From: Actinobacillus porcinus
GTDB taxonomy: Bacteria > Pseudomonadota > Gammaproteobacteria > Enterobacterales > Pasteurellaceae
Assembly (NCBI RefSeq): GCF_901764995.1
Contig: NZ_CABFKI010000005.1
Coordinates: forward strand, 118,118-182,117
Length of the DNA: 64,000 bases
Direction of reading: 5' to 3'
The notes under the pieces were generated by a model that saw only the letters and a list, made by a program, of their open reading frames with translations, was not told the origin of the DNA and did no database searches. This document shows, piece after piece, positions 7,340 through 16,812 of this stretch (position 1 is the first letter of the stretch; the number at the start of each line of letters is the position of its first letter). A program made the position numbers and the translations under genes.

Positions 7340-7866
7340 TCCAACTCAAATTTATTTGGCGTTTTACAAACAGAAACGCTCTTGGCGCAAAGAACCGTGG
7401 AAATCGTTGGCGGACGCGGAAACCTTTCCTTTAAACAAACCCACCTTACTCACAGGCATTACGTCAAGTGTGATTGCCAAAGCGGGCAAAACCGGCACCC
7501 TTGCGCGCGCCCTTGACGGTATTGTGGATATCACCAACACTAAAGTGATTGTGGTTCGCGTGGAAGAAAGCGAATGTGATTGGTGGTGTAGATGAAAACG
7601 GTCAATACACCGGCTTGAAAGCCTTTTTAGTGGCGCAAGCGGTAACCGGTGTTAAGCCGCGCATTTTTATTGTGCCGAAATACGACACTCAAGAGGTCAC
7701 CACGGAATTATTAACGGTAGCGCAAAAGCTCAACGGTTTTGTGTACGCCTCTTGTTATGGCTGTAAAACCAAAGAGCAAGCGGTGCAATATCGCCATCAA
7801 TTCTCACAACGTGAATTAATGTTGATTTTGGGTGATTTCTTATCCTTTAACACAGCTACGAAATAA
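7332..7866 (+). pseudogene. Chimeric remnant: phage gene start fused to tail sheath FI
   Basis: The frame opens with [20 protein letters not shown], which looks like the start of a different small phage gene. At the shared phrase SLADA it changes to a P2 FI tail sheath sequence ([20 protein letters not shown]). After VRVEE near 7572 an internal deletion shifts the frame, and the sheath resumes as [20 protein letters not shown], then FSQRELMLILGDFLSFNTAT, and stops at 7864. FI is normally near 390 residues; about 170 remain in two frames. Confidence 0.78.
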
Positions 7867-8098
7867 ACAGAAATTTAAGTTGTTCACTAGCAGATTTTAA
7901 TTGTTGAGCTTCTTGTGGCGCAAAACCTAAATCAGCAAAGACATTACCGTTAGCGTCTGTGGTATGGCGAATTTGAGTATCAATCATTTTGCTTGCTCCT
8001 GTAATGCTTTCACGCTTAATGTTATCGGGAAATTCTCGAATATCATCGAGAGCAGAGCCAACCCAATGGATTGGTTTTCGATTATTTTTTTTATTCAT
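7856..8098 (-). pseudogene. Collapsed HigB-HigA toxin-antitoxin fusion
   Basis: From ATG 8098 the first about 27 residues (KPIHWVGSALDDIREFPDNI) are the start of a phage-type HigB/Gp49 toxin. They run in frame into MIDTQIRHTTDANGNVFADL, the start of the HigA-type HTH antitoxin, whose own ribosome site (AGGAG, near 7997) is still present. The toxin catalytic part and the antitoxin HTH are both missing; the frame ends at a TAG where the tail sheath remnant converges. One deletion inside higB and another inside higA explain the 80-residue product. It is probably non-functional. Confidence 0.72.
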
Positions 8099-8177
8099 AA
8101 TGTATAAAATTTTATACAATTTATTTCTTTCGGCAAGAAAAAGTGATGTCTTCAATGTTGAATTTATGAACTTTTGC

Positions 8178-9251
8178 TTAAAGCAACCCTAACTGAATTT
8201 CATTAGATTCTTCAGGTACAATAACATGAACCCCCACCAACCGAACCGCTCGTCCATGACATCTTTCCCATATTTTTTCTAATAATTGCCGAAAGGTTTC
8301 AAGGCTAAATTCCACCGCACTTTTTTCAAGGGTGGTGACATGGAAATCCTCAAATTTGAGTTTTACCCCCATTTTTCGATAATGGTGTAAAGGAATATCA
8401 GGTTTAGCGCGCAATGTGCGGCGTTCTAATTCAGGATAAAGTGCGGTTAAAATATCTTGTGCTTCTTCAAGGGTTGAAATGTTATAAGATAAGGTTCGTT
8501 CAACGCCCACGGATTTTCGTTCGCGATGGGGTTGTACTTCCCGTTCATCAATACCATGACTAAAATCCCAAATGCGTTTGCCCATTTTGCCGAATTGATT
8601 GACCAGAATAGGCAAGCTTAATTTTTGAACGTCACGACAGGTTTCTAATCCCATTTTTCGCAAATGTTCAGATGTTATTTTTCCAACCCCTGGAATTTTA
8701 TGTAAGGGCAGGGTAGCAACAAATTGTTCAACATCATTAGGGCGAACCACGCATTGCCCATTGGGTTTATTTTGGTCTGAAGCAATTTTGGCAAGAAATT
8801 TTAATGGCGCAATGCCGGCAGAAGCGGTGAGATGCAACTCATCAAAAATCGCTTGGCGGATTTCTTGCGCGATCCACGTTGCGGATCCTGAGCATTGCGG
8901 GCAATCTGTCACATCCAAATAGGCTTCATCCAGAGAAAGGGGCTCAATAATATCCGTATAACGGCGAAAGATGGCATGAATTTGTGCGGAAACCGCTTTG
9001 TATAATTCCATTCTGACAGGAAGCAAAATAAGGTTAGGACAAAGTTTAACCGCCTGCGCCGTAGGCATCGCGCTACGACAACCAAATTTGCGCGCTTCGT
9101 AGTTACAGGTGGTCAGAACGCCCCGTTGGCGACTGGTTCCGCCTACAGCAACAGGTTTGCCAACAAGGGTTGGATCTTCACGCATTTCTACAGCAGCGTA
9201 GAAACAGTCCATATCAATATGAATAATCTTTCGAGTAGCCTTTTTCATCAA
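8178..9251 (-). CDS. dinB: DNA polymerase IV (Y family)
   Basis: Error-prone translesion polymerase. The 357-residue length fits DinB (E. coli 351). The palm motif HIDMDCFYAAVE near the start and SLDEAYLDVT (about residues 103-112) hold the metal-binding acidic residues; a helix-hairpin-helix follows (KIPGVGKITSEHL), then the little finger. The C-terminal IQLGLL resembles a beta-clamp binding peptide. It stands alone, convergent with the prophage remnant. I did not find a clear LexA box upstream. An uptake signal pair flanks the 5' region (9250 and about 9280). Confidence 0.96.
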   Translation of the reverse strand: MMKKATRKIIHIDMDCFYAAVEMREDPTLVGKPVAVGGTSRQRGVLTTCNYEARKFGCRSAMPTAQAVKLCPNLILLPVRMELYKAVSAQIHAIFRRYTDIIEPLSLDEAYLDVTDCPQCSGSATWIAQEIRQAIFDELHLTASAGIAPLKFLAKIASDQNKPNGQCVVRPNDVEQFVATLPLHKIPGVGKITSEHLRKMGLETCRDVQKLSLPILVNQFGKMGKRIWDFSHGIDEREVQPHRERKSVGVERTLSYNISTLEEAQDILTALYPELERRTLRAKPDIPLHHYRKMGVKLKFEDFHVTTLEKSAVEFSLETFRQLLEKIWERCHGRAVRLVGVHVIVPEESNEIQLGLL

Positions 9252-9326
9252 AGCGCGGTCAATTTAAACATAGTTTTTATTGACCGCACTTTATCATAAT
9301 TCGCTGTATAAATAAATAGGCTTTAT

Positions 9327-10871
9327 TTACTGGGTTCTGGTGAGATTTAATACCTTGGAAAATAATCGTTTAAACAATAATGGGATGGATTGTGTTCCCC
9401 GTTTTTCGATTTCATTAGAAATGGCTATCGCTAAATCAGGTTTAGACGTCCGTTGAATGGCGCGCTGAATAATTTTATTCATCGGGTAGGCATTATTTTG
9501 CGGAATCCAATGGGCAAGACGAACAAAAACCTGATTAAATCCTTCCACATAAAAGAAATGCTCAATATCACTACGCGGTAAAAGGGTTAAGCGATCATCC
9601 AATTTTTCCTGCTCATTAAGCATGGATTTCACGATTTCCGCGTATTTTCGTCCTGCTTCATCGCCATCCGTCAAGGCGTACCATTCAATGCCCATGGCTT
9701 GCGCATACTTAATTAAAGGGCGTAAACCGGATTGGGCAAATTCCACAATGCGAATCCCTTCCATGGCAAGATTGATGCCGAGTAATGCGGCGATTTCAGA
9801 TAAAAGCCACACTTCAGTTTCGCCTTCCACTAAAATCCAGGTGCGAGAAAATAAGGCGAGACTGCGATTATGATGAATATGAAAGGTTAAACGGCGTAAA
9901 TCTTCTTTGCTCAGATCGCGGCGGTCAAGCTGATAAGCGCGTGTGCGATCTGTATAACGAACCAGTCGGCAAATATCGCGTAATGACGCTTGAGAAATCA
10001 GTTCGACTGAATTGGTTGTGGTAATACGTTGAATGGGCAGATATTGGGTGAGTTCCCACAAGATGGTTACCATTCTTGGGTGTAAGCGGGCTTCAGGATC
10101 TTCAAAAATAAGAATAGGGTGAACCGCATGCGTTGTTTCGGCATGGCGTTCAAGCATGAGTAATGAGGTTAAAAAATGCAACAATTGGTGTTGTAACTGA
10201 CGTTGACCATCTTGCTTTAATTTAGCGCATAAGGCTTTGAGATCATTCCATAAATTGGTGGAATCAAAGACCGGATCTTCTAAAGGCGTTCGCATAAAGT
10301 AATGTTGTAGCAAGACGCCAACAGCCCGTAATTCACGACAAGAATGTTGTTCAACTCTATTGCAGAAAGTCGCGGCTTGTTGGGCACTTTGTGCATGAAG
10401 ACGAGCATCGCGCAGGCGATAAATCGGGTAGCGGTTAATCAAAATAAGAGCAATATTCACCGCACTTTTCAGCTCGATGGTTTCACCTTGCGCATTTAAA
10501 AAAGAATAATGGGTTTCAATTTGCGTTCCTTGTTGTTCACCGGTGACGCGTAAATAAATGCGATCTAAACCATCATCGTGGGGCACAAAAACATGCTGCA
10601 ATGCTTCATTTTGTGGCGCATCATTTTCTTGAGCATCACGTTCAGAAAAGGTAAAGAGCAAGGTAATATTTTGCGGTTCTTGCGATTGGTGAAAATCTTC
10701 AGCAGTAAACTGATAGAGCGTATTTTTACCGTTTAGAATTAAACTTAATGCCGCCAATAAGCTCGATTTTCCCCAAGCATTTTCCCCGATTAAGAGCATG
10801 TTGGGACGTAAGTGAATAGAAAGGCGATTAATGCCGCGAAAGCCCATAATTTCCAGTTGGCGTAAATACAT
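9327..10871 (-). CDS. ybjD: OLD-family ATPase/TOPRIM nuclease-like protein (YbjD)
   Basis: A 514-residue AAA ATPase of the OLD/RecF type: N-terminal MYLRQLEIMGFRGI, Walker A GENAWGKSSLL (about residues 29-39), an ABC-like region with LIFEDPEARLHPRM as Walker B/signature, and a C-terminal TOPRIM domain with LVEGETEVWLL and ALTDGDEAGRKY supplying the acidic metal ligands. E. coli YbjD (about 550 residues) has the same layout and lies near lysO (ybjE); here lysO is divergent next door, so the link is conserved. OLD proteins are DNA-linked nucleases; the specific role of YbjD is unknown. Confidence 0.88.
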   Translation of the reverse strand: MYLRQLEIMGFRGINRLSIHLRPNMLLIGENAWGKSSLLAALSLILNGKNTLYQFTAEDFHQSQEPQNITLLFTFSERDAQENDAPQNEALQHVFVPHDDGLDRIYLRVTGEQQGTQIETHYSFLNAQGETIELKSAVNIALILINRYPIYRLRDARLHAQSAQQAATFCNRVEQHSCRELRAVGVLLQHYFMRTPLEDPVFDSTNLWNDLKALCAKLKQDGQRQLQHQLLHFLTSLLMLERHAETTHAVHPILIFEDPEARLHPRMVTILWELTQYLPIQRITTTNSVELISQASLRDICRLVRYTDRTRAYQLDRRDLSKEDLRRLTFHIHHNRSLALFSRTWILVEGETEVWLLSEIAALLGINLAMEGIRIVEFAQSGLRPLIKYAQAMGIEWYALTDGDEAGRKYAEIVKSMLNEQEKLDDRLTLLPRSDIEHFFYVEGFNQVFVRLAHWIPQNNAYPMNKIIQRAIQRTSKPDLAIAISNEIEKRGTQSIPLLFKRLFSKVLNLTRTQ

Positions 10872-10944
10872 TCGTTGAGTTCCATTCGTTTTAAGTTAGA
10901 ATAAGCATAAACAGACCACACTTTATTTTCAAGAGATAAAAAAG

Positions 10945-11853
10945 ATGTTTGAAGGATTATTAATTGTTTTAGCCCCCATGTTGTTGGGCTATTTAATCAA
11001 AACTCACAATGAAAAATTACTGAGCCGCATTAATCGGATGGTGATGATATTACTTTATGCGATTTTATTTGTGATGGGCGTGTCTTTAGGGCAAATTGAA
11101 GATGTCTTCAGCAAACTGCCTAATATTGGTTTCTCTGCCTTGACCTTTGCTTTGATTATTATGAGCTGCAATATTATTGGGCTGGTTATTTTTGATAAGC
11201 TTAAACCGGCGCCATTAAAGCATCTCGGTTCCAATTTACCGCCGCGTTGGAAATTGCTTTTAGATAGTGCCAAACTTTGCTCAATGGTTGTGTTGGGCTT
11301 TGTGTTTGGTTTTTTGAGTTATGGATATTTTGCATTGCCATTACATGCGAGCACTTATGTGTTAGTCACTTTGATTTTCTTTGTGGGGATTCAATTGCGG
11401 AATAATGGCATTTCTTTGCGTGAAGTGTTGTTTAATAAACGCGGCATTTACACAGGGTTGATCATGATTATGACCTCGTTAGTGGGCGGCGTATTTTCTG
11501 CTTACGCGCTGAATTTACCGTTAACGCAAGGTTTGGCGATTTCATCAGGATTAGGCTGGTATTCTTTATCCAGCGTGGTGATTAATGATGCTTGGGGCCC
11601 GATATTTGGAAGCATTGCCTTTTTTAACGATTTGATGCGTGAAATTGTAAGCCTGTTTGTGATTCCGTTATTTATGTTTCACTATCGTTCAACGGCGGTC
11701 GGACTAGCCGGCGCCACAGCCTTAGACTGTACACTTCCGATTATCCAACGTTCAGGCGGAATGGAAGTGGTGCCACTTGCTATTAGTTTTGGTTTTGTCA
11801 CCAACATCGCGCCCCCAATTTTGTTGGTCTTTTTCTCATCCATTCCCCTTTGA
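10945..11853 (+). CDS. lysO: Lysine exporter LysO family
   Basis: An inner-membrane protein of 302 residues with about eight hydrophobic helices, the LysO (YbjE) family that exports lysine and the antimetabolite thialysine. The C-terminal segment TALDCTLPIIQRSGG followed by FVTNIAPPILLVFFSSI is typical. Length matches E. coli LysO (299). It starts 73 bases from the divergent ybjD. E. coli lysO is under ArgR control, but I saw no good ARG box here. Confidence 0.9.
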   Translation: MFEGLLIVLAPMLLGYLIKTHNEKLLSRINRMVMILLYAILFVMGVSLGQIEDVFSKLPNIGFSALTFALIIMSCNIIGLVIFDKLKPAPLKHLGSNLPPRWKLLLDSAKLCSMVVLGFVFGFLSYGYFALPLHASTYVLVTLIFFVGIQLRNNGISLREVLFNKRGIYTGLIMIMTSLVGGVFSAYALNLPLTQGLAISSGLGWYSLSSVVINDAWGPIFGSIAFFNDLMREIVSLFVIPLFMFHYRSTAVGLAGATALDCTLPIIQRSGGMEVVPLAISFGFVTNIAPPILLVFFSSIPL

Positions 11854-11867
11854 GTTTGGGATGAAAA

Positions 11868-12683
11868 TCAACAGGGCGATTTTATCATCAAGTAAGGATC
11901 AGGATATTGATAGACAAATTCTAACTCATCACAGATTTTATTGCCGTGGACAATGCGCTGTAAATCCGAGTCTTGGCAGTCAAAGTGCGGTGGATTTATG
12001 GCAAGTTTTTCCGCCATGGCGGTATAATATTCGGCACGCGTAGGATGTTGTGGCGCGACCAAATGATATAAACGATGACCACTTGGGGTTTCGAGTAAAC
12101 TTTGAACGGCGCGTGAACAGTCTTCTAAATGCACCAAATTCACAGGGCTGTTGCCTTGTTCATAGGATTTTCCGCTCATCGTATGGACAGGATGACGATC
12201 ATCACCAATTAATCCGCCAAAGCGTAAAATATCAATATCCAAATCTTCAAACTGAAAAAGCATTTGTTCGATTTGATAGAAAACAGAGTTTTCATCTGCC
12301 GCGCTCAATTCCGTAAATTCGCCATGTGCTTGGGGAAAAACGGATGTCGTGCTGATAAAGATAATATGCTGCACCCCATACAATAAGGCTTCATTCACCA
12401 AATTCTCAATACTTCGCATATAAACATCAGGATCGAAGAAATGTGAGCTAGGCGGTAAATTAATCACAAGGCTGTCCACAGACAAGAGCGCATAAAGGTC
12501 GTCAGGATCGGCATTGATGTCAGGGGTGAGTTCAAGCTGATAGGTTTCAAGTCGCCATAAACGCATTTCTTCCACCCCTTCAGGCGTGCGTTTACTGCCT
12601 TTTACATCCCAACCCAGATTACGCAAATCACGGGCTAAAGGTAAACCAAACCAACCTAATCCAACAATGGCTACTGATCGCAT
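11868..12683 (-). CDS. yeeZ: NAD(P)-dependent SDR-type protein (YeeZ family)
   Basis: A 271-residue Rossmann protein starting MRSVAIVGLGWFGLPLARDL with the GxGxxG-like dinucleotide motif. A TSVFPQAHGEFTE segment corresponds to the atypical extended SDR substrate region. It resembles E. coli YeeZ, whose substrate is unknown. It converges with lysO (15-base gap) and is separated from purC by a hairpin repeat (12692-12761). Confidence 0.82.
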   Translation of the reverse strand: MRSVAIVGLGWFGLPLARDLRNLGWDVKGSKRTPEGVEEMRLWRLETYQLELTPDINADPDDLYALLSVDSLVINLPPSSHFFDPDVYMRSIENLVNEALLYGVQHIIFISTTSVFPQAHGEFTELSAADENSVFYQIEQMLFQFEDLDIDILRFGGLIGDDRHPVHTMSGKSYEQGNSPVNLVHLEDCSRAVQSLLETPSGHRLYHLVAPQHPTRAEYYTAMAEKLAINPPHFDCQDSDLQRIVHGNKICDELEFVYQYPDPYLMIKSPC

Positions 12684-12691
12684 AATGTTCC

Positions 12692-12761
12692 TTGTAGGGG
12701 CAAAACATTTTTTGCCCCAAAATATCGTGGAATGTCAGGGCGAAAAATATTTCGCCCCTAC
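12692..12761. repeat. GTAGGGGC hairpin intergenic repeat
   Basis: TTGTAGGGGCAAAA at the left and TTTCGCCCCTACA at the right are inverted; inner GGGGCAAAA...TTTTGCCCC (12697-12718) and GGGCGAAAAATATTTCGCCC (12738-12757) form two further hairpins. The three nested dyads look like a mobile palindromic intergenic unit, also able to act as a terminator for purC. Confidence 0.65.
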
Positions 12762-12773
12762 AGTTCTTTGGGG

Positions 12774-13634
12774 TTATTTGGACAACAAATCCAACGCTTC
12801 TTGGTATTTCGCTACGGTTTTTTCAATCACATCCGCCGGTACTTTCGGCGCCGGGGCTTGTTTGTTCCAACCGCTATTTTCTAACCAATCGCGCACAAAT
12901 TGTTTGTCAAAAGACGGTGGATTGGTGCCTTCTTTATAGGTTTCCACTGACCAAAAACGGCTTGAATCAGGGGTTAACACTTCATCCATTAACGTCAATG
13001 TGCCGTTTTCATCTAAACCGAATTCAAATTTGGTGTCGCAAATAATAATGCCTTTGGTTAAGGCAAAATTTGCCGCTTCCGTATAAAGCGCAATCGCAGC
13101 ATCACGTACTTTGGCAGCAAGTTCGGCACCAATTTGACGCTCACATTCTTCATAAGAAATATTAATATCGTGATCGCCCACTTCTGCTTTGCTGGATGGC
13201 GTAAAAATCGGTTGTGGTAATTTGCTCGCTTCAACCAAACCCTCAGGTAATTTTAAGCCACAAATCGTCCCTGTTTTGTTATAGTCTTTTAAACCTGAAC
13301 CGGTCAAATAACCGCGCACAATACTCTCAATTTTAACCGGCGTAAGACGTTTACAAACCACCGCGCGATCTTTGACTAAATCCGCTTCTTCTTTGGGTAA
13401 CACATCATAAACACTGTCACCGGTAAAATGATTTGGCATAATGTGTTCTAATTTCTTAAACCAAAAATTAGAAATTTGGGTCAAAATTTCGCCTTTACGC
13501 GGAATAGGATCATCTAAAATTACATCGAAAGCAGAAAGGCGATCTGTCGCCACCATCAACATACGTTTATCATCAATTTCATAAAGATCACGTACTTTTC
13601 CGGAGTAGATTTTTTTTAAACTTAATTCGGTCAT
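12774..13634 (-). CDS. purC: Phosphoribosylaminoimidazole-succinocarboxamide synthase
   Basis: Joins aspartate to CAIR in purine synthesis to give SAICAR. The 286 residues start [20 protein letters not shown] with the ATP-grasp-like lysine loop, followed by [30 protein letters not shown] and the metal-binding [10 protein letters not shown]. It is longer than the short E. coli form (237) and closer to the form in Haemophilus. It is single-gene, with a PurR-type operator at 13691-13706 upstream. Confidence 0.95.
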   Translation of the reverse strand: MTELSLKKIYSGKVRDLYEIDDKRMLMVATDRLSAFDVILDDPIPRKGEILTQISNFWFKKLEHIMPNHFTGDSVYDVLPKEEADLVKDRAVVCKRLTPVKIESIVRGYLTGSGLKDYNKTGTICGLKLPEGLVEASKLPQPIFTPSSKAEVGDHDINISYEECERQIGAELAAKVRDAAIALYTEAANFALTKGIIICDTKFEFGLDENGTLTLMDEVLTPDSSRFWSVETYKEGTNPPSFDKQFVRDWLENSGWNKQAPAPKVPADVIEKTVAKYQEALDLLSK

Positions 13635-13690
13635 TGTGTTTGTCCTTGTTGATATTGTATTTTAAAAACTGCCCAAAAGTATACCGCACT

Positions 13691-13706
13691 TTGCAAACGT
13701 TTGCTA
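13691..13706. promoter_or_regulatory. PurR operator (PUR box) upstream of purC
   Basis: TTGCAAACGTTTGCTA holds the perfect 12-bp dyad GCAAACGTTTGC (13693-13704), matching the PurR consensus ACGCAAACGTTTTCGT closely. It lies 57 bases upstream of the purC start, and purR is encoded in this window. Confidence 0.85.
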
Positions 13707-13781
13707 TACGGTTTTAGCTTGCACTTCAAGCTAAAATAGCCGACAATACGCCCCGATTTTTATAACGGAAAAAGAATAACA

Positions 13782-15362
13782 ATGACCTATCCACAACAAG
13801 TTGATAAACGTCGCACATTCGCGATTATTTCTCACCCCGATGCGGGTAAAACCACCATTACAGAAAAAGTATTGTTATACGGAAATGCCATTCAAACGGC
13901 CGGTTCCGTAAAAGGCAAAGGTTCCACTGCCCACGCAAAATCAGACTGGATGGAAATGGAGAAACAACGGGGTATTTCAATTACCACTTCTGTGATGCAA
14001 TTCCCTTATAACGACTGCTTAGTAAATTTACTGGATACCCCGGGGCACGAAGACTTCTCGGAAGATACCTATCGCACATTGACCGCCGTTGACAGCTGCT
14101 TAATGGTGATTGATGCGGCAAAAGGGGTAGAAGAGCGCACCATCAAATTAATGGAAGTTACGCGTTTGCGCGACACGCCAATTTTAACCTTTATGAACAA
14201 ACTCGACCGCGATATTCGTGATCCAATGGAATTATTGGACGAAGTTGAAAGCGTGTTGAATATTCATTGTGCGCCTATTACTTGGCCGATTGGTTGCGGT
14301 AAATTATTTAAAGGGGTTTATCATTTATATAAAGATGAAACCTATTTATACCAAACAGGACAAGGCTCCACCATTCAAGAAGTACGCATTGTTAAAGGTT
14401 TAAATAATCCGGATTTAGACGCGGCGGTGGGCGATGATTTAGCGCAACAACTGCGCGATGAATTAGAGTTGGTGAAAGGCGCGTCCAATGAATTTGACCA
14501 CGATTTATTTATCAGTGGTGAATTAACCCCGGTTTTCTTTGGAACCGCTTTGGGTAACTTTGGGGTAGATCATTTTTTAGACGGTTTAACCCAATGGGCG
14601 CCAAAACCGCAACCGCGCCAAACGGACGTGCGTTTAGTGGAAAGTTCAGAAGAAAAATTCAGTGGCTTTGTGTTTAAAATCCAAGCCAATATGGATCCGA
14701 AACATCGCGACCGCGTGGCGTTTATGCGTGTCGTCTCGGGTAAATATGAAAAAGGGATGAAATTAAAACATGTGCGCATTGGCAAAGATGTGGTGATTTC
14801 TGATGCCTTAACCTTTATGGCGGGCGACCGTTCCCATGCGGAAGAAGCCTATGCCGGCGATATTATCGGTTTACATAATCACGGTACCATCCAAATCGGC
14901 GACACGTTCACCCAAGGCGAAGAAATGAAATTTACAGGTATTCCAAACTTCGCACCTGAATTATTCCGCCGTATTCGTTTAAAAGATCCATTGAAGCAAA
15001 AACAATTGCTTAAAGGTTTGGTACAACTTTCAGAAGAAGGTGCCGTACAGGTTTTCCGTCCGCTAATGAACAACGATTTAATCGTTGGCGCAGTCGGTGT
15101 GTTGCAGTTTGATGTGGTGGTTTCGCGTTTGAAATCGGAATACAACGTGGAAGCGATTTATGAAAACGTGAACGTGGCAACCGCTCGTTGGGTGGAATGT
15201 ACTGACGCGAAGAAATTTGAAGAATTTAAGCGTAAAAATGAGCAAAATTTGGCGTTAGACGGTGGGGATAATTTAACCTACATCGCCCCAACCATGGTCA
15301 ATCTCAACCTTGCGCAAGAACGCTATCCTGATGTGACGTTCTTTAAAACAAGAGAGCATTAA
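13782..15362 (+). CDS. prfC: Peptide chain release factor 3
   Basis: A GTPase that recycles RF1/RF2 from the ribosome. The 526 residues (E. coli 529) begin with a translational GTPase domain: P-loop SHPDAGKTT, switch [12 protein letters not shown] and the NKLD specificity motif. RF3 domains II and III follow, with [20 protein letters not shown] near residue 430. It is divergent from purC and ends at an inverted-uptake-signal terminator. Confidence 0.97.
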   Translation: MTYPQQVDKRRTFAIISHPDAGKTTITEKVLLYGNAIQTAGSVKGKGSTAHAKSDWMEMEKQRGISITTSVMQFPYNDCLVNLLDTPGHEDFSEDTYRTLTAVDSCLMVIDAAKGVEERTIKLMEVTRLRDTPILTFMNKLDRDIRDPMELLDEVESVLNIHCAPITWPIGCGKLFKGVYHLYKDETYLYQTGQGSTIQEVRIVKGLNNPDLDAAVGDDLAQQLRDELELVKGASNEFDHDLFISGELTPVFFGTALGNFGVDHFLDGLTQWAPKPQPRQTDVRLVESSEEKFSGFVFKIQANMDPKHRDRVAFMRVVSGKYEKGMKLKHVRIGKDVVISDALTFMAGDRSHAEEAYAGDIIGLHNHGTIQIGDTFTQGEEMKFTGIPNFAPELFRRIRLKDPLKQKQLLKGLVQLSEEGAVQVFRPLMNNDLIVGAVGVLQFDVVVSRLKSEYNVEAIYENVNVATARWVECTDAKKFEEFKRKNEQNLALDGGDNLTYIAPTMVNLNLAQERYPDVTFFKTREH

Positions 15363-15373
15363 TATCATTGCTA

Positions 15374-15407
15374 ACAAAAGTGCGGTTAATTTCACCGCAC
15401 TTTTTTG
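15374..15407. terminator. Paired-USS terminator between prfC and ytfE
   Basis: ACAAAAGTGCGGT, a 6-base loop and ACCGCACTTTTTTGT form an almost perfect stem with T runs on both strands, so it can end both convergent genes. Confidence 0.85.
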
Positions 15408-15415
15408 TTTGTTAT

Positions 15416-16084
15416 TTAAACCTCAGCACGGACGTGTGGGAATAAAATATTATTTTCCAAATGGGTATGCTCAATTAAATCTTCCGCAAATTTTGCTACA
15501 CCGGCATAAAGTGCCAACCAAGATGAACAGGCGTCAGTAGGCGGGGTAAAATGATGGGTTAGAGACGTTAATACTTCCAGTTGTTCGCCCATTCCTTCGT
15601 GTTCCATTTCCATTACACGAATTGGCATACAAGCCATGGCATAATTGCCTGCACAAATCATCGGGAAAAGAATTTGCTCTTCTTTCATCATATGTTGACG
15701 CAGTTCGTCATAAATTGCTTGTAAGGCTGCCGTTAAGCCAATAGGTGCATCGTCACGATCGCCGTGTACACGTTCAACTTTTTCTGCTAATTCAATGAGT
15801 TCCGGCAATTGCGTACGGTGAGTATCGTGGAAACGTTTGACTAAATGCGCCGTAAAATCCGTATAACTTGCCTGTGTCCAATCTGTTGTCTCTCTTGTAT
15901 CCGTTTGTTGTAATTCCAATAAACGAGCTTCTAATTCAGCGAGCTCAATGCCTTTTTGTTTTGCGGCTTGAGCCAGTTCAACTGCGCCACCACAACAAAA
16001 ATCTAAACCATATTCGCGGAACAGTTTTGTTGAACTTGGAATTGCAACGGCAATTTCGCCTATTTTTTGATTTGCAAATGACAT
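15416..16084 (-). CDS. ytfE: Iron-sulfur cluster repair di-iron protein (RIC/YtfE)
   Basis: Restores Fe-S clusters damaged by nitric oxide or peroxide. The 222-residue protein has an N-terminal ScdA_N domain with the paired cysteines YGLDFCCGG (about residues 30-31) and a hemerythrin-like di-iron domain with spaced histidines: HLVKRFHDTHRTQLP, QHMMKEEQILFPM, MEMEHEGMG, LIEHTHLENNILFPH. Length matches E. coli YtfE (220). In E. coli the gene is NsrR-controlled; the upstream AT-rich stretch (16100-16160) shows no convincing NsrR site. Confidence 0.94.
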   Translation of the reverse strand: MSFANQKIGEIAVAIPSSTKLFREYGLDFCCGGAVELAQAAKQKGIELAELEARLLELQQTDTRETTDWTQASYTDFTAHLVKRFHDTHRTQLPELIELAEKVERVHGDRDDAPIGLTAALQAIYDELRQHMMKEEQILFPMICAGNYAMACMPIRVMEMEHEGMGEQLEVLTSLTHHFTPPTDACSSWLALYAGVAKFAEDLIEHTHLENNILFPHVRAEV

Positions 16085-16160
16085 AATAAAATCCTTATGT
16101 GTGAGTTTGTGTTTAAAGCCGAGTTAAATGGTAAGGTATTTTTTTACTAAATGCAAAACC

Positions 16161-16194
16161 AAAAAGAAAAAAGCCACGAAAAAACTCGTGGCAT
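16161..16194 (-). terminator. Terminator of the PEBP-family gene
   Basis: On the minus strand GCCACGA, a loop of T and TCGTGGC form a 7-bp stem followed by TTTTTTCTTTTT. Confidence 0.85.
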
Positions 16195-16210
16195 TAGACG
16201 CTATTTTGAC

Positions 16211-16708
16211 TTACACATCATAAGTCCCCATCACAACTGCTTGATCCAAAATATGACCTTGCATGGCAAAATGGAGATCGTTAAAACGGAAACCTTGAGC
16301 TAAATCTAATTTAGTATCAAGGGCATACACAATTAATTCATAACGGTGTAAGCAATTTGGTGGTGCCATACCACCGTAAGCAGAAGCTTCTTCAATGCTG
16401 AAATTACCGAGTTTACTTGCCCAAGTATTGGCACCTTGCACAAAATCCACCGCGCTTTGGCTTTCATTTTCAGCAACAGATGTACGCGCAAGGTTGGCGA
16501 TAAGCCAATGGATCCAAACAAAACCGCTGGCGGTAATGGCATCTTTATCTTCGAGCACCACCGCAAAGGATTTTGTTCCTTCTGGCGCGTCTTCAATTTG
16601 GAACGGAATGGAATAACTAGGCATGCCGTTTGGAGTAAATTGGGTTCCACGTTTGCCGTATTTATCTTCAAATGCACCATTGACAATGGCAGAGCTGGTT
16701 ACTTTCAT
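16211..16708 (-). CDS. YbhB/YbcL-family (PEBP-like) protein
   Basis: A 165-residue member of the phosphatidylethanolamine-binding/Raf-kinase-inhibitor-like family. Conserved motifs include SIPFQIEDAPEGTKSFAVVLED, WIHWLIANL, the GMAPPNCLHRYELIVYALD segment and a C-terminal alpha-helical stretch. No signal peptide is evident, so it is probably cytoplasmic. The ligand is unknown; E. coli YbhB and YbcL are the closest named relatives. Confidence 0.87.
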   Translation of the reverse strand: MKVTSSAIVNGAFEDKYGKRGTQFTPNGMPSYSIPFQIEDAPEGTKSFAVVLEDKDAITASGFVWIHWLIANLARTSVAENESQSAVDFVQGANTWASKLGNFSIEEASAYGGMAPPNCLHRYELIVYALDTKLDLAQGFRFNDLHFAMQGHILDQAVVMGTYDV

Positions 16709-16812
16709 TGTTTTTTCCTTCTTTAATGTGATTAGTGTTGGGATTATATCGAATTTGAAGCTAAATTTTGCTAGACTAAATCAAACTCTTTGCAAAGAAG
16801 TGAAGGAAAATT

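Larger units (their letters stand above)
3215..8160. mobile_element. Degraded P2/HP1-type prophage remnants at tRNA-Leu(CAA)
   Basis: Between the tRNA and dinB lie pieces of a tyrosine integrase, tape measure protein, baseplate V, baseplate J, tail sheath and two toxin-antitoxin modules, on both strands and out of phage order. Most carry truncations or frameshifts. Few long phage genes survive, so this is a decayed element or several superposed ones rather than a working prophage. Confidence 0.85.

Noticed and set aside
16100..16160. An NsrR operator before ytfE
   Set aside because: TTGCATTT and AAATACC halves are present, but spacing and matches are too poor.
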